A DNA stretch of 64,000 bases from positions 3,845,389 to 3,909,388 of the forward strand of contig NZ_CP044205.1 in NCBI RefSeq assembly GCF_009498235.1. The letters are read 5' to 3'. Under the pieces are notes generated by a model. The model did no database searches. It saw nothing but the letters and a program-made list of their open reading frames with translations, and was not told the DNA's origin. The stretch comes from Candidatus Methylospira mobilis. Its GTDB lineage: Bacteria; Pseudomonadota; Gammaproteobacteria; Methylococcales; Methylococcaceae. Made by a program: the position numbers and the translations under genes. Shown piece by piece: positions 28,505-38,190 of the stretch (position 1 is the first letter of the stretch; each line of letters begins with the position of its first letter).

Positions 28505-29535
28505 TCACGCGGCCCTTTCGGAAGAAAAAACCTTTCCCGCCAACCTGACGCCGCGCAGATATTTGCTTTGCCTCCGCGCGCAATAACGGGTTATTGCGTC
28601 CGGTGCGCCGACTGTCGTACCGAACTCTTGCAACAGGCTGCCGGCGTAGTCGATGAAGGTTTCGCCATCGAATTCCAACCGATCCGGTATTTTCGGGCGG
28701 TATTCAGCAATAAATCCGCGCCTGCGCGGATGCGTCGCGCGTCCGTTCCAACCCACCAGCTCCAGATAATCGTCGCATGCAAACGGAGTCGCCCAGCTGG
28801 TCCGTCCTGGTCGCATCGAACGGCATCAGCGCGGCGAGTAGCGGTGCTTGAAGTTCGGTTGAGACGCTATTCTGCGACTCCTGCACATCGACCGACGGTA
28901 TCCCCCGGCGATGCGCTCTGTATAGAGGTAAACTTCGACGCTACCGGCGTATCGGCAACCCCGGCACGGACCCGAGTCAGATCAACATAGTCCACCGCCG
29001 CCAGCAACGCCTGGCTTTTGAAACGTCCCTCCCAGAAACACCCCTTGACGCCGTCTTCGGCATTGGCCATGCGCGCAACATGCTCGTTCAGCGTGCGCAT
29101 AAACCAGGACAAATCGTGCAGGCGCTCCCGATACCTTGAGGCAATGACTTCAACCATCGCCAACTCCGCCTCGCTCATGGCTTCCGAAGCCGGAAAACAC
29201 GATACCAGCACAGGTCCTTTAAACAAGCGCAGCCAGCGCTGAAATACTTCTGTGGTGCTCCACTGCTGCGCCCGATCGCGGTCGATGCTCACCACCACAT
29301 GAAAATGATTGCTCATCACTGCGTACGCAGCGACATCGAGCGCGAAGATATCGGCAAGCTGCAAGATACGCCCCCGTGTCCAGCCGCGCCGGTATACGAA
29401 GTCTTTGCCGGTATGCGCATCATACCCGCATAAAAACGCCCGGCGCACACAGTGCGCGACACAGTGATACCAGCGGCTATCTTCCAGAGAAACCAAAGTG
29501 TTGCCAGGACTGGTCATGGGGTTAGCCCACGGCAA
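28505..29535 (-). pseudogene. REP-associated tyrosine transposase (RAYT), frameshifted
   Basis: The first 222 residues (29535 to 28867) are a Y1 transposase of the IS200-like/RAYT branch: HUH motif in AVMSNHFHVVVSIDRD, then FWEGRFKSQALLAAVDYVDL with the region of the catalytic Tyr. The frame then stops, but the family's C-terminal piece continues in a second frame around 28704-28886 (LQAPLLAALMPFDA) and a third to 28505 (ACDDYLELVGWNGRA). Intact members are about 310-330 residues. RAYTs are single-copy domesticated transposases linked to REP palindromes; this one is inactive unless the N-terminal part suffices. No REP array flanks it. Confidence 0.82.
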
Positions 29536-29648
29536 ATTTGAACGGTCTAAAAATTAGCGGAAAACGGATAGATCTTAAAAATCAGAGACATGTAATCAAT
29601 ATGGATGTCTTTTTTTGTTTGTGATCACCACCACACTAATATACAATA

Positions 29649-29667
29649 AATATACGTTTCGTATATT
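29649..29667. promoter_or_regulatory. Operator-like palindrome before the ParD-like gene
   Basis: AATATACG-TTT-CGTATATT is a perfect 8-bp inverted repeat with a 3-base centre, ending 10 bases before ATG 29678. The position matches autoregulatory operators of ParD-type antitoxins. AT-rich promoter-like sequence (AATATACAATAAA) directly precedes it. Confidence 0.6.
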
Positions 29668-29677
29668 AGAGATGATT

Positions 29678-29884
29678 ATGGGTATCGTTAAAATCAGTGA
29701 CGGACTACATGAAGAGATCCGGAAAGCCAGTTGCACGATGGTTCGTTCGATCAATTCTCAGGCCGAGTTTTGGATAAAAATCGGCATGCTAGCTGAAACT
29801 CATCCCAACATGACTTACACTGAGATTTTACGAGAACAACTACGCCTTGCTGCTGTTGAGTTAAACGAGGTTGGCAATGGCTAG
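29678..29884 (+). CDS. ParD-like family protein
   Basis: 68 residues. MGIVKISDGLHEEIRKASCT followed by MVRSINSQAEFWIKIGML matches the ParD-like antitoxin family: a short N-terminal strand and helix pair as in ribbon-helix-helix DNA binders. ATG 29678 gives the usual family start; ATG 29672 is also possible. The stop overlaps the next ORF by 8 bases, so translation is coupled to the methionine aminopeptidase gene. The upstream palindrome is a likely binding site. No ParE toxin is present. I recall this family being found next to map genes in other proteobacteria, so the pair appears conserved. Whether it is a toxin-antitoxin system is unknown. Base composition is distinctly AT-rich. Confidence 0.75.
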   Translation: MGIVKISDGLHEEIRKASCTMVRSINSQAEFWIKIGMLAETHPNMTYTEILREQLRLAAVELNEVGNG

Positions 29885-30650
29885 TGTGATCCTAAAAAAC
29901 GAGAGTGAACTTGAACTGATGCGTGAATCAGGGCGTTTGCTCGCATCTGTGTTTACTTATCTCGATCAACACATCAAAGTTGGAATTTCAACCATGGAAA
30001 TAAATAATCTGGTTGAAGATTTTATTACCAACACATTAAATGCAAGACCGGCCAGTAAAGGACAATATAACTTTCCTTTTGTTCTAAACACATCAATCAA
30101 TGATGTCGTTTGTCACGGAATACCTTCCACAAGCCTACTACTTAAGTCTGGCGACATCATCAATGTCGACATAACGCTTGAAAAAAATGGCTTTATCGCC
30201 GACTCAAGTAAAATGTACGTAGTCGGGGATGCTTCACCATTAGCCAAAAGGCTAGTTGATAAAACTTACGACGCTATGTGGCATGGTATTCGCGCAGTAA
30301 AACCCGGAGCAACACTTGGTGACATTGGTTACGCAATACAAAAATTTGCATCTTCACAAGGCTATTCAGTTGTACGCCAATACTGTGGTCACGGTATTGG
30401 CCAAGAAATGCATGAGGAGCCTCGGGTTTTACATTACGGAAAACCGAATAGCGGAATTGTTTTGCAAGAAGGCATGACTTTTACAATTGAGCCAATGATA
30501 AACCAAGGCGAAGCAAAAATTAAAAAAAAGCGTGATGGTTGGACAATTGTTACTCGTGATAAAAAGCTCTCCGCACAATGGGAGCACACTATTGCGGTTA
30601 CAGCCGATGGCTATGAAGTTCTGACTCTGCGAGATGAAGAGCGCGTTTAA
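29877..30650 (+). CDS. map: Type I methionine aminopeptidase (accessory copy)
   Basis: 257 residues from ATG 29877, preceded by ACGAGG. It removes N-terminal Met from nascent proteins. The five metal ligands are in place: INVDITLEKNGFIADSSKMY (two Asp), GHGIGQEMHEEP (His), FTIEPMIN (Glu) and WEHTIAVT (Glu). There is no N-terminal zinc extension. Housekeeping map normally sits beside rpsB-tsf; this copy is instead coupled to a ParD-like gene and is AT-rich compared with neighbours, which suggests it was acquired as part of that two-gene unit. The TTG at 29871 is a weaker alternative start. Confidence 0.92.
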   Translation: MASVILKNESELELMRESGRLLASVFTYLDQHIKVGISTMEINNLVEDFITNTLNARPASKGQYNFPFVLNTSINDVVCHGIPSTSLLLKSGDIINVDITLEKNGFIADSSKMYVVGDASPLAKRLVDKTYDAMWHGIRAVKPGATLGDIGYAIQKFASSQGYSVVRQYCGHGIGQEMHEEPRVLHYGKPNSGIVLQEGMTFTIEPMINQGEAKIKKKRDGWTIVTRDKKLSAQWEHTIAVTADGYEVLTLRDEERV

Positions 30651-30928
30651 CAAAAACTTTAAGCCGAACGGCAGCTCATTAAATTCCAGCCAACATTGAG
30701 CGCAAAGCTGTAAATATCGCTTTTTGGTCGGCAGCAGTGATTCGGGAGTGTATGGAAACTGTCCACTCCAGAACGTCGGCTTTCAGAAGAGCCCTGTGAC
30801 CGCAAAGGCAGAACAGGCTACATGTTCTTTCCGGTTTGTACAGCCGTTCCGCCCTGTCACCGGACCTTCGACAGATTAAAAATGGCGGCTGGCGACACAA
30901 CTGCTTGTTGTACCCCTGCTTGGTGTGC

Positions 30929-31942
30929 CTACAGCACGGATACAGCAAGGTTAGCACCGTCGATAATTTCGATGCCGCCATTTCGCATACGACAGGTGAA
31001 GAGATGCTTATCAGAAGGCTCAACAGATCGAGAAAAGAACCTGTGCAGCTCACTTGGCTCTTCCATCTCAATGTGAATGGCAACGGAATTGATATTGTTC
31101 TTCGCAGCCAGTCGTTCCAAGCTGTTTTCAAGCTCGCTTTCCTCGTTACGCTTGCTTATGTCTTGTGCTTCGGTGCTGAAATACCTGATCAGTGCTTTCT
31201 CTATGATGCGACCCTCTTCATCTACCTTTACTTCATCAACCATTGAGTTGGCAACGCAGAAGTTGATTGGAGCGCTTCGATTCATTCCTATTGACGATAC
31301 CTTGAACAGATTAAAAAAAACAAAAAAGTCATGTTCGTCATTGGACACCCTGTACAGCATGTCAGACAGGCCACTATGGGCCCCATTTATTGGGCGCTCC
31401 GATGGACTCCTGGTGTAGCCGACGTAATGAATTTCAGTATTTATTCCAAGCTCGATACCACTGTCTTGTAAAAAATCGTGAATCGACAAGGACACTTTAT
31501 GGTCCGGTGTGTAGTGAAACGTTATGAAGCGATCAGAAATTTCAACGGGCGGTTTGATCGGTTGTCGTGTCTGGGAATCAAGTATTTTCGTGGTGACCTT
31601 TCTCCGAATTCTTTCGCGGCCTATCTCAACGTAAAAAAACAGATCGTTGCCGAAAAATGAATACTTTGGCTTTTTTCCCACGCAAAACCTGAGCTTCTTT
31701 CTTGCGGCAAGGAAGTATATGAAGCGCTTGTCCAGTTGACTCTCAACTATGGCCTGTAGCTGCTTTAAGTAATCCGCGATTTGTTGCTTCATATTGAAGC
31801 CCTCTGGTGGATGGGGAAGCAGGTCGTACCAGAAACAAGTGGAGTTATTTAGCTCCACGTACCAATCCTTGTCGGACCCCGTGTAGCTTGGTTCCCGCTG
31901 CAAAAAGTCGAACATGCCTCGCGCCACGGTATTATTCTCCAT
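30929..31942 (-). CDS. Unknown protein, possibly with a GIY-YIG-like segment
   Basis: 337 residues from ATG 31942 (a TTG at 31978 would lie inside a palindrome and is less likely). I do not recognise the family. The N-terminal half has aromatic-rich motifs (WYVELNNSTCFWYDLLPHPP; YSFFGNDLFFYVEIGRERIR). Around residues 185-220, EIHYVGYTRSPSERPINGAH followed by SGLSDMLYRV has the look of the YIG half and the Arg of a GIY-YIG nuclease, but this is weak. The C-terminal third is charged and helical. No signal peptide or membrane helix. It stands alone in AT-rich DNA downstream of a perfect 17-bp inverted repeat, consistent with a horizontally acquired orphan such as a defence gene (inference). Confidence 0.6.
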   Translation of the reverse strand: MENNTVARGMFDFLQREPSYTGSDKDWYVELNNSTCFWYDLLPHPPEGFNMKQQIADYLKQLQAIVESQLDKRFIYFLAARKKLRFCVGKKPKYSFFGNDLFFYVEIGRERIRRKVTTKILDSQTRQPIKPPVEISDRFITFHYTPDHKVSLSIHDFLQDSGIELGINTEIHYVGYTRSPSERPINGAHSGLSDMLYRVSNDEHDFFVFFNLFKVSSIGMNRSAPINFCVANSMVDEVKVDEEGRIIEKALIRYFSTEAQDISKRNEESELENSLERLAAKNNINSVAIHIEMEEPSELHRFFSRSVEPSDKHLFTCRMRNGGIEIIDGANLAVSVL

Positions 31943-31961
31943 AGTTATAATGGAAAGTCGG

Positions 31962-31999
31962 CTGCCTGGTTGACGCAAAATATTGCGTCAACCAGGCAG
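31962..31999. repeat. Perfect 17-bp inverted repeat with 4-base loop
   Basis: CTGCCTGGTTGACGCAA (31962-31978), AATA, then its exact complement (31983-31999). It ends about 20 bases upstream of the ATG at 31942 on the minus strand, so it overlaps the expected promoter/leader of that gene. It could be an operator, an mRNA hairpin or an element end. No second copy is seen in the window. Confidence 0.8.
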
Positions 32000-32734
32000 T
32001 TTAAAACCTCACAAAAATGACAAAACACCTTCATCTTCACAGCACTTACAAGATAAAACACATCCTATAATAAATAACAAAACGCATCAATAACCCTACT
32101 GGAATCAAGACAAAAACATCAAATGATACATACTCATCTACAATGCATATACAATGCATACAAAAACACTCACGATCTTTGGAAGAGGAAGTGAGACAAG
32201 TCTGGCGAGACCGTCTGCCCCCATGGATGGGCGCAGAGAGCCTCCATGGAAGGATTTACGTCGTGTCTCGACAGGCTTGCCTCACTTCCGACCGCTTCGG
32301 TCTGCCAATCAATCACTCGCGCTGACCCTGTATTTTTTAGGATGCGTACACAGAGCAACCCTGGAACATCTCCAACAGTATCCAGGTAACGTCCCTGTCG
32401 CTGGATTCCGGCAATCCCTGCTGGAATGACGTAGCTTGCTTTACGTCAGAACGCCATAGCGACCGCCGACAATCTCATGCGTCCGTTGTTTGGATACCTT
32501 CAAATCTGCAATCCTACCCTACCCAGCCAACAATGTAACCTGTCAGAATTAACAAGTTTTGATCCTTTTTTCATCTATCCGCCCGGCAAACACGGCGGCG
32601 CTTTCCCATCCCGCCCGTGCCAATCTTATGCTAGAATCATGGGATTGAACCCCGCAGAACCCGCATTCGCGCCCGAATAAAACGGCGCTGTTGGCGCAAT
32701 ACTATCGCCCGATGGGCAGCTACTATCTAATATC
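32000..32734. other. Gene-free region upstream of cysD, repeat-rich
   Basis: 735 bases. Contains repeat R1 (32183-32302), a tandem ACAATGCATAT/ACAATGCATAC pair near 32142-32162, and a CTGGATTCCGGCAATCCCTG repeat unit (32400-32419) related to one at 42774. Small frames here follow the repeats and are not genes. The last 200 bases should include the cysD promoter, but I cannot pick it with confidence. Confidence 0.5.
32183..32302 (+). repeat. Dispersed repeat R1, full copy
   Basis: A 120-bp non-coding unit beginning AGAGGAAGTGAGACAAGTCT and ending GACCGCTTCGGTC, with internal GGATGGGCGCAGAGAGC. An inverted, clearly homologous copy is at 61043-61163 and a degenerate one at 4409-4510. No reading frame is preserved between copies. 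Confidence 0.75.
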
Positions 32735-33643
32735 ATGAATGACCACAAACAGACCCATCTCAAACAGCTAGAGGCTGAGAGCATACATATTATCCGGGAG
32801 GTCGCGGCAGAATTTGAAAGACCGGTGATGCTGTACTCCATCGGCAAGGACTCCGCCGTCATGCTGCATCTGGCAATGAAGGCCTTTTATCCCGGCAAAC
32901 CGCCTTTCCCGCTGATGCATGTCGATACCAACTGGAAATTCAGGGACATGATCGCGTTCCGCGATCAGCGTGCGCGCGAACTGGGGCTGAACCTGATTAT
33001 TCATGTCAACGCGGAAGGCATCCGCCAGCAGATCAATCCGTTCATACATGGCAGCAAGAAACATACGGATATCATGAAAACCGAGGGTCTGAAACAGGCG
33101 CTCGACAAATACCGCTTCGACGCAGCCTTCGGCGGCGCGCGCCGCGATGAGGAAAAATCGCGCGCAAAGGAGCGCGTCTATTCATTCCGCGACCACAATC
33201 ATCGATGGGACCCGAAAAACCAGCGCCCCGAACTGTGGCAGCTCTACAACGGCAAGATCAACAAGGGCGAAAGCATCCGCGTGTTCCCGCTGTCCAACTG
33301 GACCGAGCTCGATATCTGGCAATACATCTACCTGGAAAACATACCGATCGTTCCGCTGTATTACGCCAAGCCGCGTCCGGTCGTCGACCGCGACGGTATG
33401 CTGATTATGGTCGACGACGAGCGCATGCCGCTGTTGCCAGGGGAAGTGCCGCAACTGCGCAAGGTGCGTTTCCGCACCCTGGGCTGCTACCCGCTGACCG
33501 GCGCGGTCGAGTCGGAAGCATCGACGCTGCCCGAAATTATCCAGGAAATGCTGCTGACCAAAACCTCCGAACGCCAGGGCCGCCTGATCGATCACGACTC
33601 AGCCGGTTCCATGGAAGAAAAGAAAAAGGAAGGATATTTTTAA
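32735..33643 (+). CDS. cysD: Sulfate adenylyltransferase subunit 2
   Basis: 302 residues. Small subunit of ATP sulfurylase, making adenylyl sulfate from sulfate and ATP in assimilation. The PP-loop is [18 protein letters not shown]; further PAPS-reductase-like motifs are [31 protein letters not shown] and [15 protein letters not shown]. It is followed three bases later by cysN, its GTPase partner, so the two are translationally coupled. No cysC, cysH or cysG is attached, unlike many gammaproteobacterial operons. Confidence 0.97.
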   Translation: MNDHKQTHLKQLEAESIHIIREVAAEFERPVMLYSIGKDSAVMLHLAMKAFYPGKPPFPLMHVDTNWKFRDMIAFRDQRARELGLNLIIHVNAEGIRQQINPFIHGSKKHTDIMKTEGLKQALDKYRFDAAFGGARRDEEKSRAKERVYSFRDHNHRWDPKNQRPELWQLYNGKINKGESIRVFPLSNWTELDIWQYIYLENIPIVPLYYAKPRPVVDRDGMLIMVDDERMPLLPGEVPQLRKVRFRTLGCYPLTGAVESEASTLPEIIQEMLLTKTSERQGRLIDHDSAGSMEEKKKEGYF

Positions 33644-33646
33644 GCC

Positions 33647-35308
33647 ATGTCACACCAATCCGATTTAATCAGCGCCGATATTCTGGGCTACCTGGCGCAG
33701 CACGAAAACAAGGAAATGCTGCGCTTCCTGACCTGCGGCAATGTCGACGACGGCAAAAGCACCCTGATCGGGCGCTTGCTGCACGATTCCAAAATGATTT
33801 ACGAAGACCAGCTCGCGGCAATACAGAAAGACAGCCTGAAATCCGGCACCACCGGCGACGAGGTCGATCTGGCGCTGCTGGTCGACGGCCTGCAGGCCGA
33901 GCGCGAACAAGGCATCACCATTGATGTCGCCTACCGCTACTTTTCCACCGCGCAACGCAAATTCATCATCGCCGACACCCCCGGCCACGAGCAGTACACG
34001 CGCAACATGGCGACCGGCGCGTCGACCTGCGACCTTGCCATCATACTGGTCGACGCGCGCTACGGCGTGCAGACGCAAACGCGCCGCCACAGTTTCATTG
34101 TATCGCTGCTCGGCATCCGCCATGTCGTGGTAGCGATCAACAAGATGGATCTGGTGAAGTTCAAGGAATCGGTTTTCGAGCAGATCAAGCAGGACTACAG
34201 CGAGTTTGCGCAACGGTTGTCGATAACGGACATTCATTTTATCCCGCTGTCGGCGCTGAAGGGCGACAATGTCGTCAACAAGAGCGAACACACGCCCTGG
34301 TATCGGGGACCGTCGTTGATGGAACTGCTGAACACGATAGAAATCAGCGCGGACCGCAATATCGCAGACGTGCGCTTCCCTGTGCAGTGGGTCAACCGTC
34401 CCAACCTCGATTTTCGCGGCTACAGCGGTACGCTGGCTGCCGGCATCATCAAAAAAAGCGCTGTGGTCATGGCCCTGCCTTCGCGCAAGGCCAGCCAGGT
34501 CAAATCGATCGTGACTTTCGACGGCGAGCAGCAGGAAGCGTTTCCGGGGCAGGCGATCACCGTCACGCTCACCGACGAAATCGACATCAGCCGCGGCGAT
34601 ATGCTGGTCAGTCCGGAACATGCGCCGGCGCTCGACTCGCGCTTCAACGCCGACGTGGTGTGGATGGCCGAAAATCCGCTGGTTCCCGGCAAACAATATT
34701 ACATCAAACAAGCAACGCGCACGGTCACCGGCTCGGTCTCCCGCATCGGCTATCGCATTGATGTCAATACCCTGGAAAAATCGCCGGCCTCCCAGCTCAA
34801 GCTCAATGAAATAGGACTTTGCGAGTTTGCATTGAGCGCGCCGCTCGCGTTCGATCCCTACAGCCAATGCAAGGGAACCGGCTCCTTTATCGTCATCGAC
34901 CGCCTCAGCAACGTGACGGTAGGCGCAGGCATGATAGTGAGTCTGGCGGAGCGCAATGAAATGCTGCGTCCGGTCAGCCGCGCGGACCGCATCGCCCGTT
35001 TCGGGCAAAAGCCGGTCAATTTCTGGATACAGGGGGAACAGGCGGCGCTGGTCGCGCTTCAGCTTGAACGCAGGCTGTTCGATCGCGGACATGCCTGCAT
35101 CGCGATCACGGAGCAGGCGTCACCGGATTTGACCGCGCAATTGAACAAGGCCGGTCTGGTTTGTATTTGCGTGGGCGGCGCGCAAACGCCGGCTGAAAGT
35201 GAATTCGACCGGATTATAATAACCGATGCACTCGATTTCGATGCGATTATTCAGACGATAGATCCCCGCGTCAACTTTTCCGAAGAACAGCCCGATTTCG
35301 ATATCTGA
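33647..35308 (+). CDS. cysN: Sulfate adenylyltransferase subunit 1 (GTPase)
   Basis: 553 residues. Elongation-factor-like GTPase that couples GTP hydrolysis to adenylyl sulfate synthesis by CysD. G1 is [16 protein letters not shown]3 is [10 protein letters not shown]4 is INKMD, and beta-barrel domains II and III follow. After about residue 450 there is a further ~100-residue tail ([20 protein letters not shown] onward) that looks like the start of an APS-kinase-type domain without its P-loop, suggesting loss or erosion of a CysC fusion (inference). The stop at 35306-35308 is followed by an R3 repeat and then the convergent parvulin gene. Confidence 0.95.
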   Translation: MSHQSDLISADILGYLAQHENKEMLRFLTCGNVDDGKSTLIGRLLHDSKMIYEDQLAAIQKDSLKSGTTGDEVDLALLVDGLQAEREQGITIDVAYRYFSTAQRKFIIADTPGHEQYTRNMATGASTCDLAIILVDARYGVQTQTRRHSFIVSLLGIRHVVVAINKMDLVKFKESVFEQIKQDYSEFAQRLSITDIHFIPLSALKGDNVVNKSEHTPWYRGPSLMELLNTIEISADRNIADVRFPVQWVNRPNLDFRGYSGTLAAGIIKKSAVVMALPSRKASQVKSIVTFDGEQQEAFPGQAITVTLTDEIDISRGDMLVSPEHAPALDSRFNADVVWMAENPLVPGKQYYIKQATRTVTGSVSRIGYRIDVNTLEKSPASQLKLNEIGLCEFALSAPLAFDPYSQCKGTGSFIVIDRLSNVTVGAGMIVSLAERNEMLRPVSRADRIARFGQKPVNFWIQGEQAALVALQLERRLFDRGHACIAITEQASPDLTAQLNKAGLVCICVGGAQTPAESEFDRIIITDALDFDAIIQTIDPRVNFSEEQPDFDI

Positions 35309-35366
35309 TCCCCGCGCATGCATTTTCGCGCGGCGTGTTCAATGCCGTTGCAATGGGGCTTTTTGG

Positions 35367-35452
35367 CGGATGCGCTACGCTTATCACCCTGCGGCTACGG
35401 ACGTTAATCGCCGATGGATGGGTTGATAAGCATAAGCGCGTTCGCCATCAAT
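35367..35452. repeat. Dispersed repeat R3, copy 1
   Basis: GCGGATGCGCTACGCTTATC through GATGGGTTGATAAGCATAAG to GCGTTCGCCATC: two arms of a long imperfect inverted repeat. A related copy is at 44207-44287 and a fragment at 25287. This is a well-known type of intergenic palindrome in gammaproteobacteria. Confidence 0.65.
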
Positions 35453-35519
35453 GCCGGACCCCATCACGTTCCTCTCTGCCATGCTGCGAGGTTAGAAAAA
35501 CATTGAGCCGCCGACATGC

Positions 35520-36326
35520 TCACTCCACAACCTTTGCCGCATCCCTGAGTTTTTTCAGGTACTCGTTACGTTGTTTCTGCATCAGCGCGAGCCGTATCTG
35601 TTCCTTGCTTACTTCCAGACTCGGCGCCTTGAACGCCCGCTTGTCGTCGACCTTGATGATACTCCAGCCCACCGACGTCTGTATCGGCACCGCCGAGTAT
35701 CCGCCCTTGGGGAGATTGGCTATGACATAGGAAATTACCGGCGCGACCTGCGTCGGCAGCAGCCAGTCCAGGCTGCCGCCGTTCCTGGCGCTGGCATCTA
35801 TGGACTTGCTTTTCGCCAGATCGGCAAAAGCCTCGCCCTTACGGAGACGCGCCAGCACATCCGCGGCTTCCGCCTCGTTCGGCAGCGTAATCAGGCTCAG
35901 CTTGTATTGCTGCTGGTTGACCAGTTCCGCCATCTGCTTGTCGTAAGCAGCTTTGACATCAGCGTCCGAAAGCGGATGTTTGTCCTGATAGTCGTTAATA
36001 AGCAGCCCGGCCAGAAAGTTCTGATGAATCTGCGCCAACTGCGCCTGCGCCTCGGGCGTATCATATAAACGCAGCCGGTCCGCTTCCTGGCTCATCACTT
36101 CGCGATTAATGAGATCCTCCCTGATTGCCTGGCGAAGTTCCGGCGTGTCTTTCTGCCCCTGCGCAGCCCTGGCCTTGAGACCCTGCTTCAACCAGAGTTC
36201 CGGAATGGCTTTGCCATTGACGCTTGCCACGGTATCAGCCGGTAATTTTTCCTGTGCCTGCATCAAGGGACTAAAGGCAATAATGCCGATAGCAAGCAAA
36301 ATGCTCAAGCTGCGGGGTTGTTTCAT
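35520..36326 (-). CDS. Periplasmic parvulin-type peptidyl-prolyl isomerase
   Basis: 268 residues from ATG 36326. A signal peptide (MKQPRSLSILLAIGIIAFSP, cleavage after LMQAQ) is followed by a SurA-N-like helical chaperone region and a rotamase domain at about 130-235 (YKLSLITLPNEAEAADVLAR, GGSLDWLLPTQVAPVI, VQIQTSVGWSIIKV-like segment). It assists folding of exported proteins. The frame is open far upstream but only this start gives a signal peptide. It follows pyrE on the same strand by 85 bases. Confidence 0.88.
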   Translation of the reverse strand: MKQPRSLSILLAIGIIAFSPLMQAQEKLPADTVASVNGKAIPELWLKQGLKARAAQGQKDTPELRQAIREDLINREVMSQEADRLRLYDTPEAQAQLAQIHQNFLAGLLINDYQDKHPLSDADVKAAYDKQMAELVNQQQYKLSLITLPNEAEAADVLARLRKGEAFADLAKSKSIDASARNGGSLDWLLPTQVAPVISYVIANLPKGGYSAVPIQTSVGWSIIKVDDKRAFKAPSLEVSKEQIRLALMQKQRNEYLKKLRDAAKVVE

Positions 36327-36411
36327 CACGATAAGACCAATCAGTTCGGATTTAATAGCGGGACAGTATACGAACGTAAAGACTGTGCGGTCAAAGTAAC
36401 CGAACCCGCTT

Positions 36412-37050
36412 TTAAACGCCATAGCGCCGGCGGTGTTTCGCAATATCATCCACTTCCTGCTCGCGGTGCTCCGCTTGAAGATAAGCGACGATATCGGACA
36501 GCGTAACAATGGAAAACACCTGGAGCGCGTAGCGCTCCCTGACTTCGTCTATTGCCGAAACCGCGCCCTGACCGCGCTCCTGGCGATCCAGCGCGATCAA
36601 TACGCCACAGGGGTTTGCACCGGCTTCGCGAATAATCACGACCGATTCGCGCACCGAAGTTCCAGCGGTGATTACATCGTCAACAATCAGCACATCCCCG
36701 TTCAGCGGCGCGCCGACCAGGACGCCGCCTTCGCCATGATCCTTGGCTTCCTTGCGGTTAAACGCAAACGGGATCTCCTTTCCGGTCAGTTTCGCCAACG
36801 CTATCGCGGTGGCGCTTACCAGGGGGATGCCTTTATAAGCCGGTCCATACAGTATATCCGCGCCGATGTTCTGCGCAACGCAAGCCTGGGCGTAAAACTC
36901 GCCCAGCCGACCCAGCCGCGCGCCGCTGTCGAACATGCCGGTATTGAAAAAATAAGGGCTGGAGCGCCCGGACTTTAAGGTAAACGCTCCGAACTTGAGT
37001 ACGCCGCAGCCGATGGCGTATTCGATGAAGTCTTGTTGGTAGGGCAGCAT
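36412..37050 (-). CDS. pyrE: Orotate phosphoribosyltransferase
   Basis: 212 residues from ATG 37050. Converts orotate and PRPP to orotidine 5'-phosphate in pyrimidine synthesis. The PRPP-binding motif is [17 protein letters not shown]; the start [20 protein letters not shown] and the [16 protein letters not shown] loop are typical. It is 14 bases downstream of a moxR-type gene on the same strand. pyrD, the preceding step, is elsewhere in the window (47095). Confidence 0.97.
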   Translation of the reverse strand: MLPYQQDFIEYAIGCGVLKFGAFTLKSGRSSPYFFNTGMFDSGARLGRLGEFYAQACVAQNIGADILYGPAYKGIPLVSATAIALAKLTGKEIPFAFNRKEAKDHGEGGVLVGAPLNGDVLIVDDVITAGTSVRESVVIIREAGANPCGVLIALDRQERGQGAVSAIDEVRERYALQVFSIVTLSDIVAYLQAEHREQEVDDIAKHRRRYGV

Positions 37051-37064
37051 ATTCCGGCTCTTCC

Positions 37065-38078
37065 TTATGGCACTGCAACGCGGCGCAACAGTTCCTGAAT
37101 GACGCGATCGGTGGTAACGCCTTCCGCTTCCGCCTCGTAGGCCAGCACCAGACGGTGGCGCAGGATTTCGGGAGCCATGGTCTGTATATCCTCCGGCAAC
37201 ACGAAGTCGCGCCCATGCAGCCAGGCGCGCGCGCGTGCGCAACGATCCAGCGCGATGGTCGCACGCGGACTGGCGCCGTACTGCAGCCAGCGCCCGATAT
37301 CCTCGCCGTAAACCTCCGGCTTGCGCGTCGCCAGCACCAGTTGCAACAGATATTCTTCCAATGGCTGGGCCATATAAAGGTTCAGTACTTCGCGCCGGGC
37401 TTCGAATACCACGGACTGGCTGACCGGCGTAAACGTAAATGGAACTTTGGCCTGTCTGGCGCCCAATGACTCGGCGCGCACCAGCCGGAGTATTTCCCGT
37501 TCATGCTCCGCATCGGGATAGTCGATGCGCACATAAAGCAGGAACCGATCCAGTTGCGCCTCGGGCAGCGGATAAGTGCCTTCCTGCTCTATCGGATTCT
37601 GAGTGGCCATGACCAGGAACAGCTCCGGCAGCGCATACGTGGTGCGGCCCACGGTAATCTGGCGCTCGGCCATCGCTTCCAGCAACGCGGACTGTACCTT
37701 AGCGGGCGAACGGTTGATTTCATCGGCCAGCACCAAATTGTGAAACAGCGGGCCTTGCTGAAAATGGAAAGAAGCGTCCTGCGGACGATAGATTTCGGTG
37801 CCGGTCAAATCGGCGGGCAGCAGATCGGGGGTAAACTGCACGCGGTGAAAATCGCCCTGGATGGCGCGCGCCAGCGTATTGATGGCCCTCGTCTTGGCCA
37901 GTCCGGGCGCGCCCTCCACCAGCAGATGACCGTCGGCCAGCAGCGCGATGATCATGCGCTCGATCAGCAAATCCTGGCCGATAATCTGGGTGCGCACGAA
38001 GGCTTGCAAACGGCGCATTTCCTGCTGGGCGGCGCTGAGTCCGGGGTTTTGTGTCGATGGATCAGGGGGTGTCGTCAT
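37065..38078 (-). CDS. MoxR-family AAA+ ATPase
   Basis: 337 residues from ATG 38078. Walker A is [11 protein letters not shown], Walker B is [15 protein letters not shown], sensor 1 is [20 protein letters not shown], and the C-terminal lid follows. MoxR ATPases act as chaperones for VWA-domain proteins or metal insertion, including methanol dehydrogenase maturation in methylotrophs. Usually a DUF58 gene follows; here the next gene is pyrE, so this is an isolated copy. The start chosen removes a 17-residue extension not typical of the family. Confidence 0.92.
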   Translation of the reverse strand: MTTPPDPSTQNPGLSAAQQEMRRLQAFVRTQIIGQDLLIERMIIALLADGHLLVEGAPGLAKTRAINTLARAIQGDFHRVQFTPDLLPADLTGTEIYRPQDASFHFQQGPLFHNLVLADEINRSPAKVQSALLEAMAERQITVGRTTYALPELFLVMATQNPIEQEGTYPLPEAQLDRFLLYVRIDYPDAEHEREILRLVRAESLGARQAKVPFTFTPVSQSVVFEARREVLNLYMAQPLEEYLLQLVLATRKPEVYGEDIGRWLQYGASPRATIALDRCARARAWLHGRDFVLPEDIQTMAPEILRHRLVLAYEAEAEGVTTDRVIQELLRRVAVP

Positions 38079-38190
38079 AAATTTGGCATATTTCTGGAAA
38101 AGAGGACCTCGTAGCCCATGCATCAACATTTTAAACTATCGCCAATAAGCATTAAACTGATGGTTTATTTAAATCATAACACTCCATAGC

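Noticed and set aside
28340..28990. 216-residue plus frame overlapping the RAYT
   Set aside because: Antisense to transposase remnants with clear homology, and no independent support.
30679..31131. 150-residue minus frame after map
   Set aside because: Half of it overlaps the orphan protein gene in another frame; no start context.
33665..35092. 475-residue frame opposite cysN
   Set aside because: Mirror frame of a GC-rich gene; rich in His, Arg, Gln and without domains.
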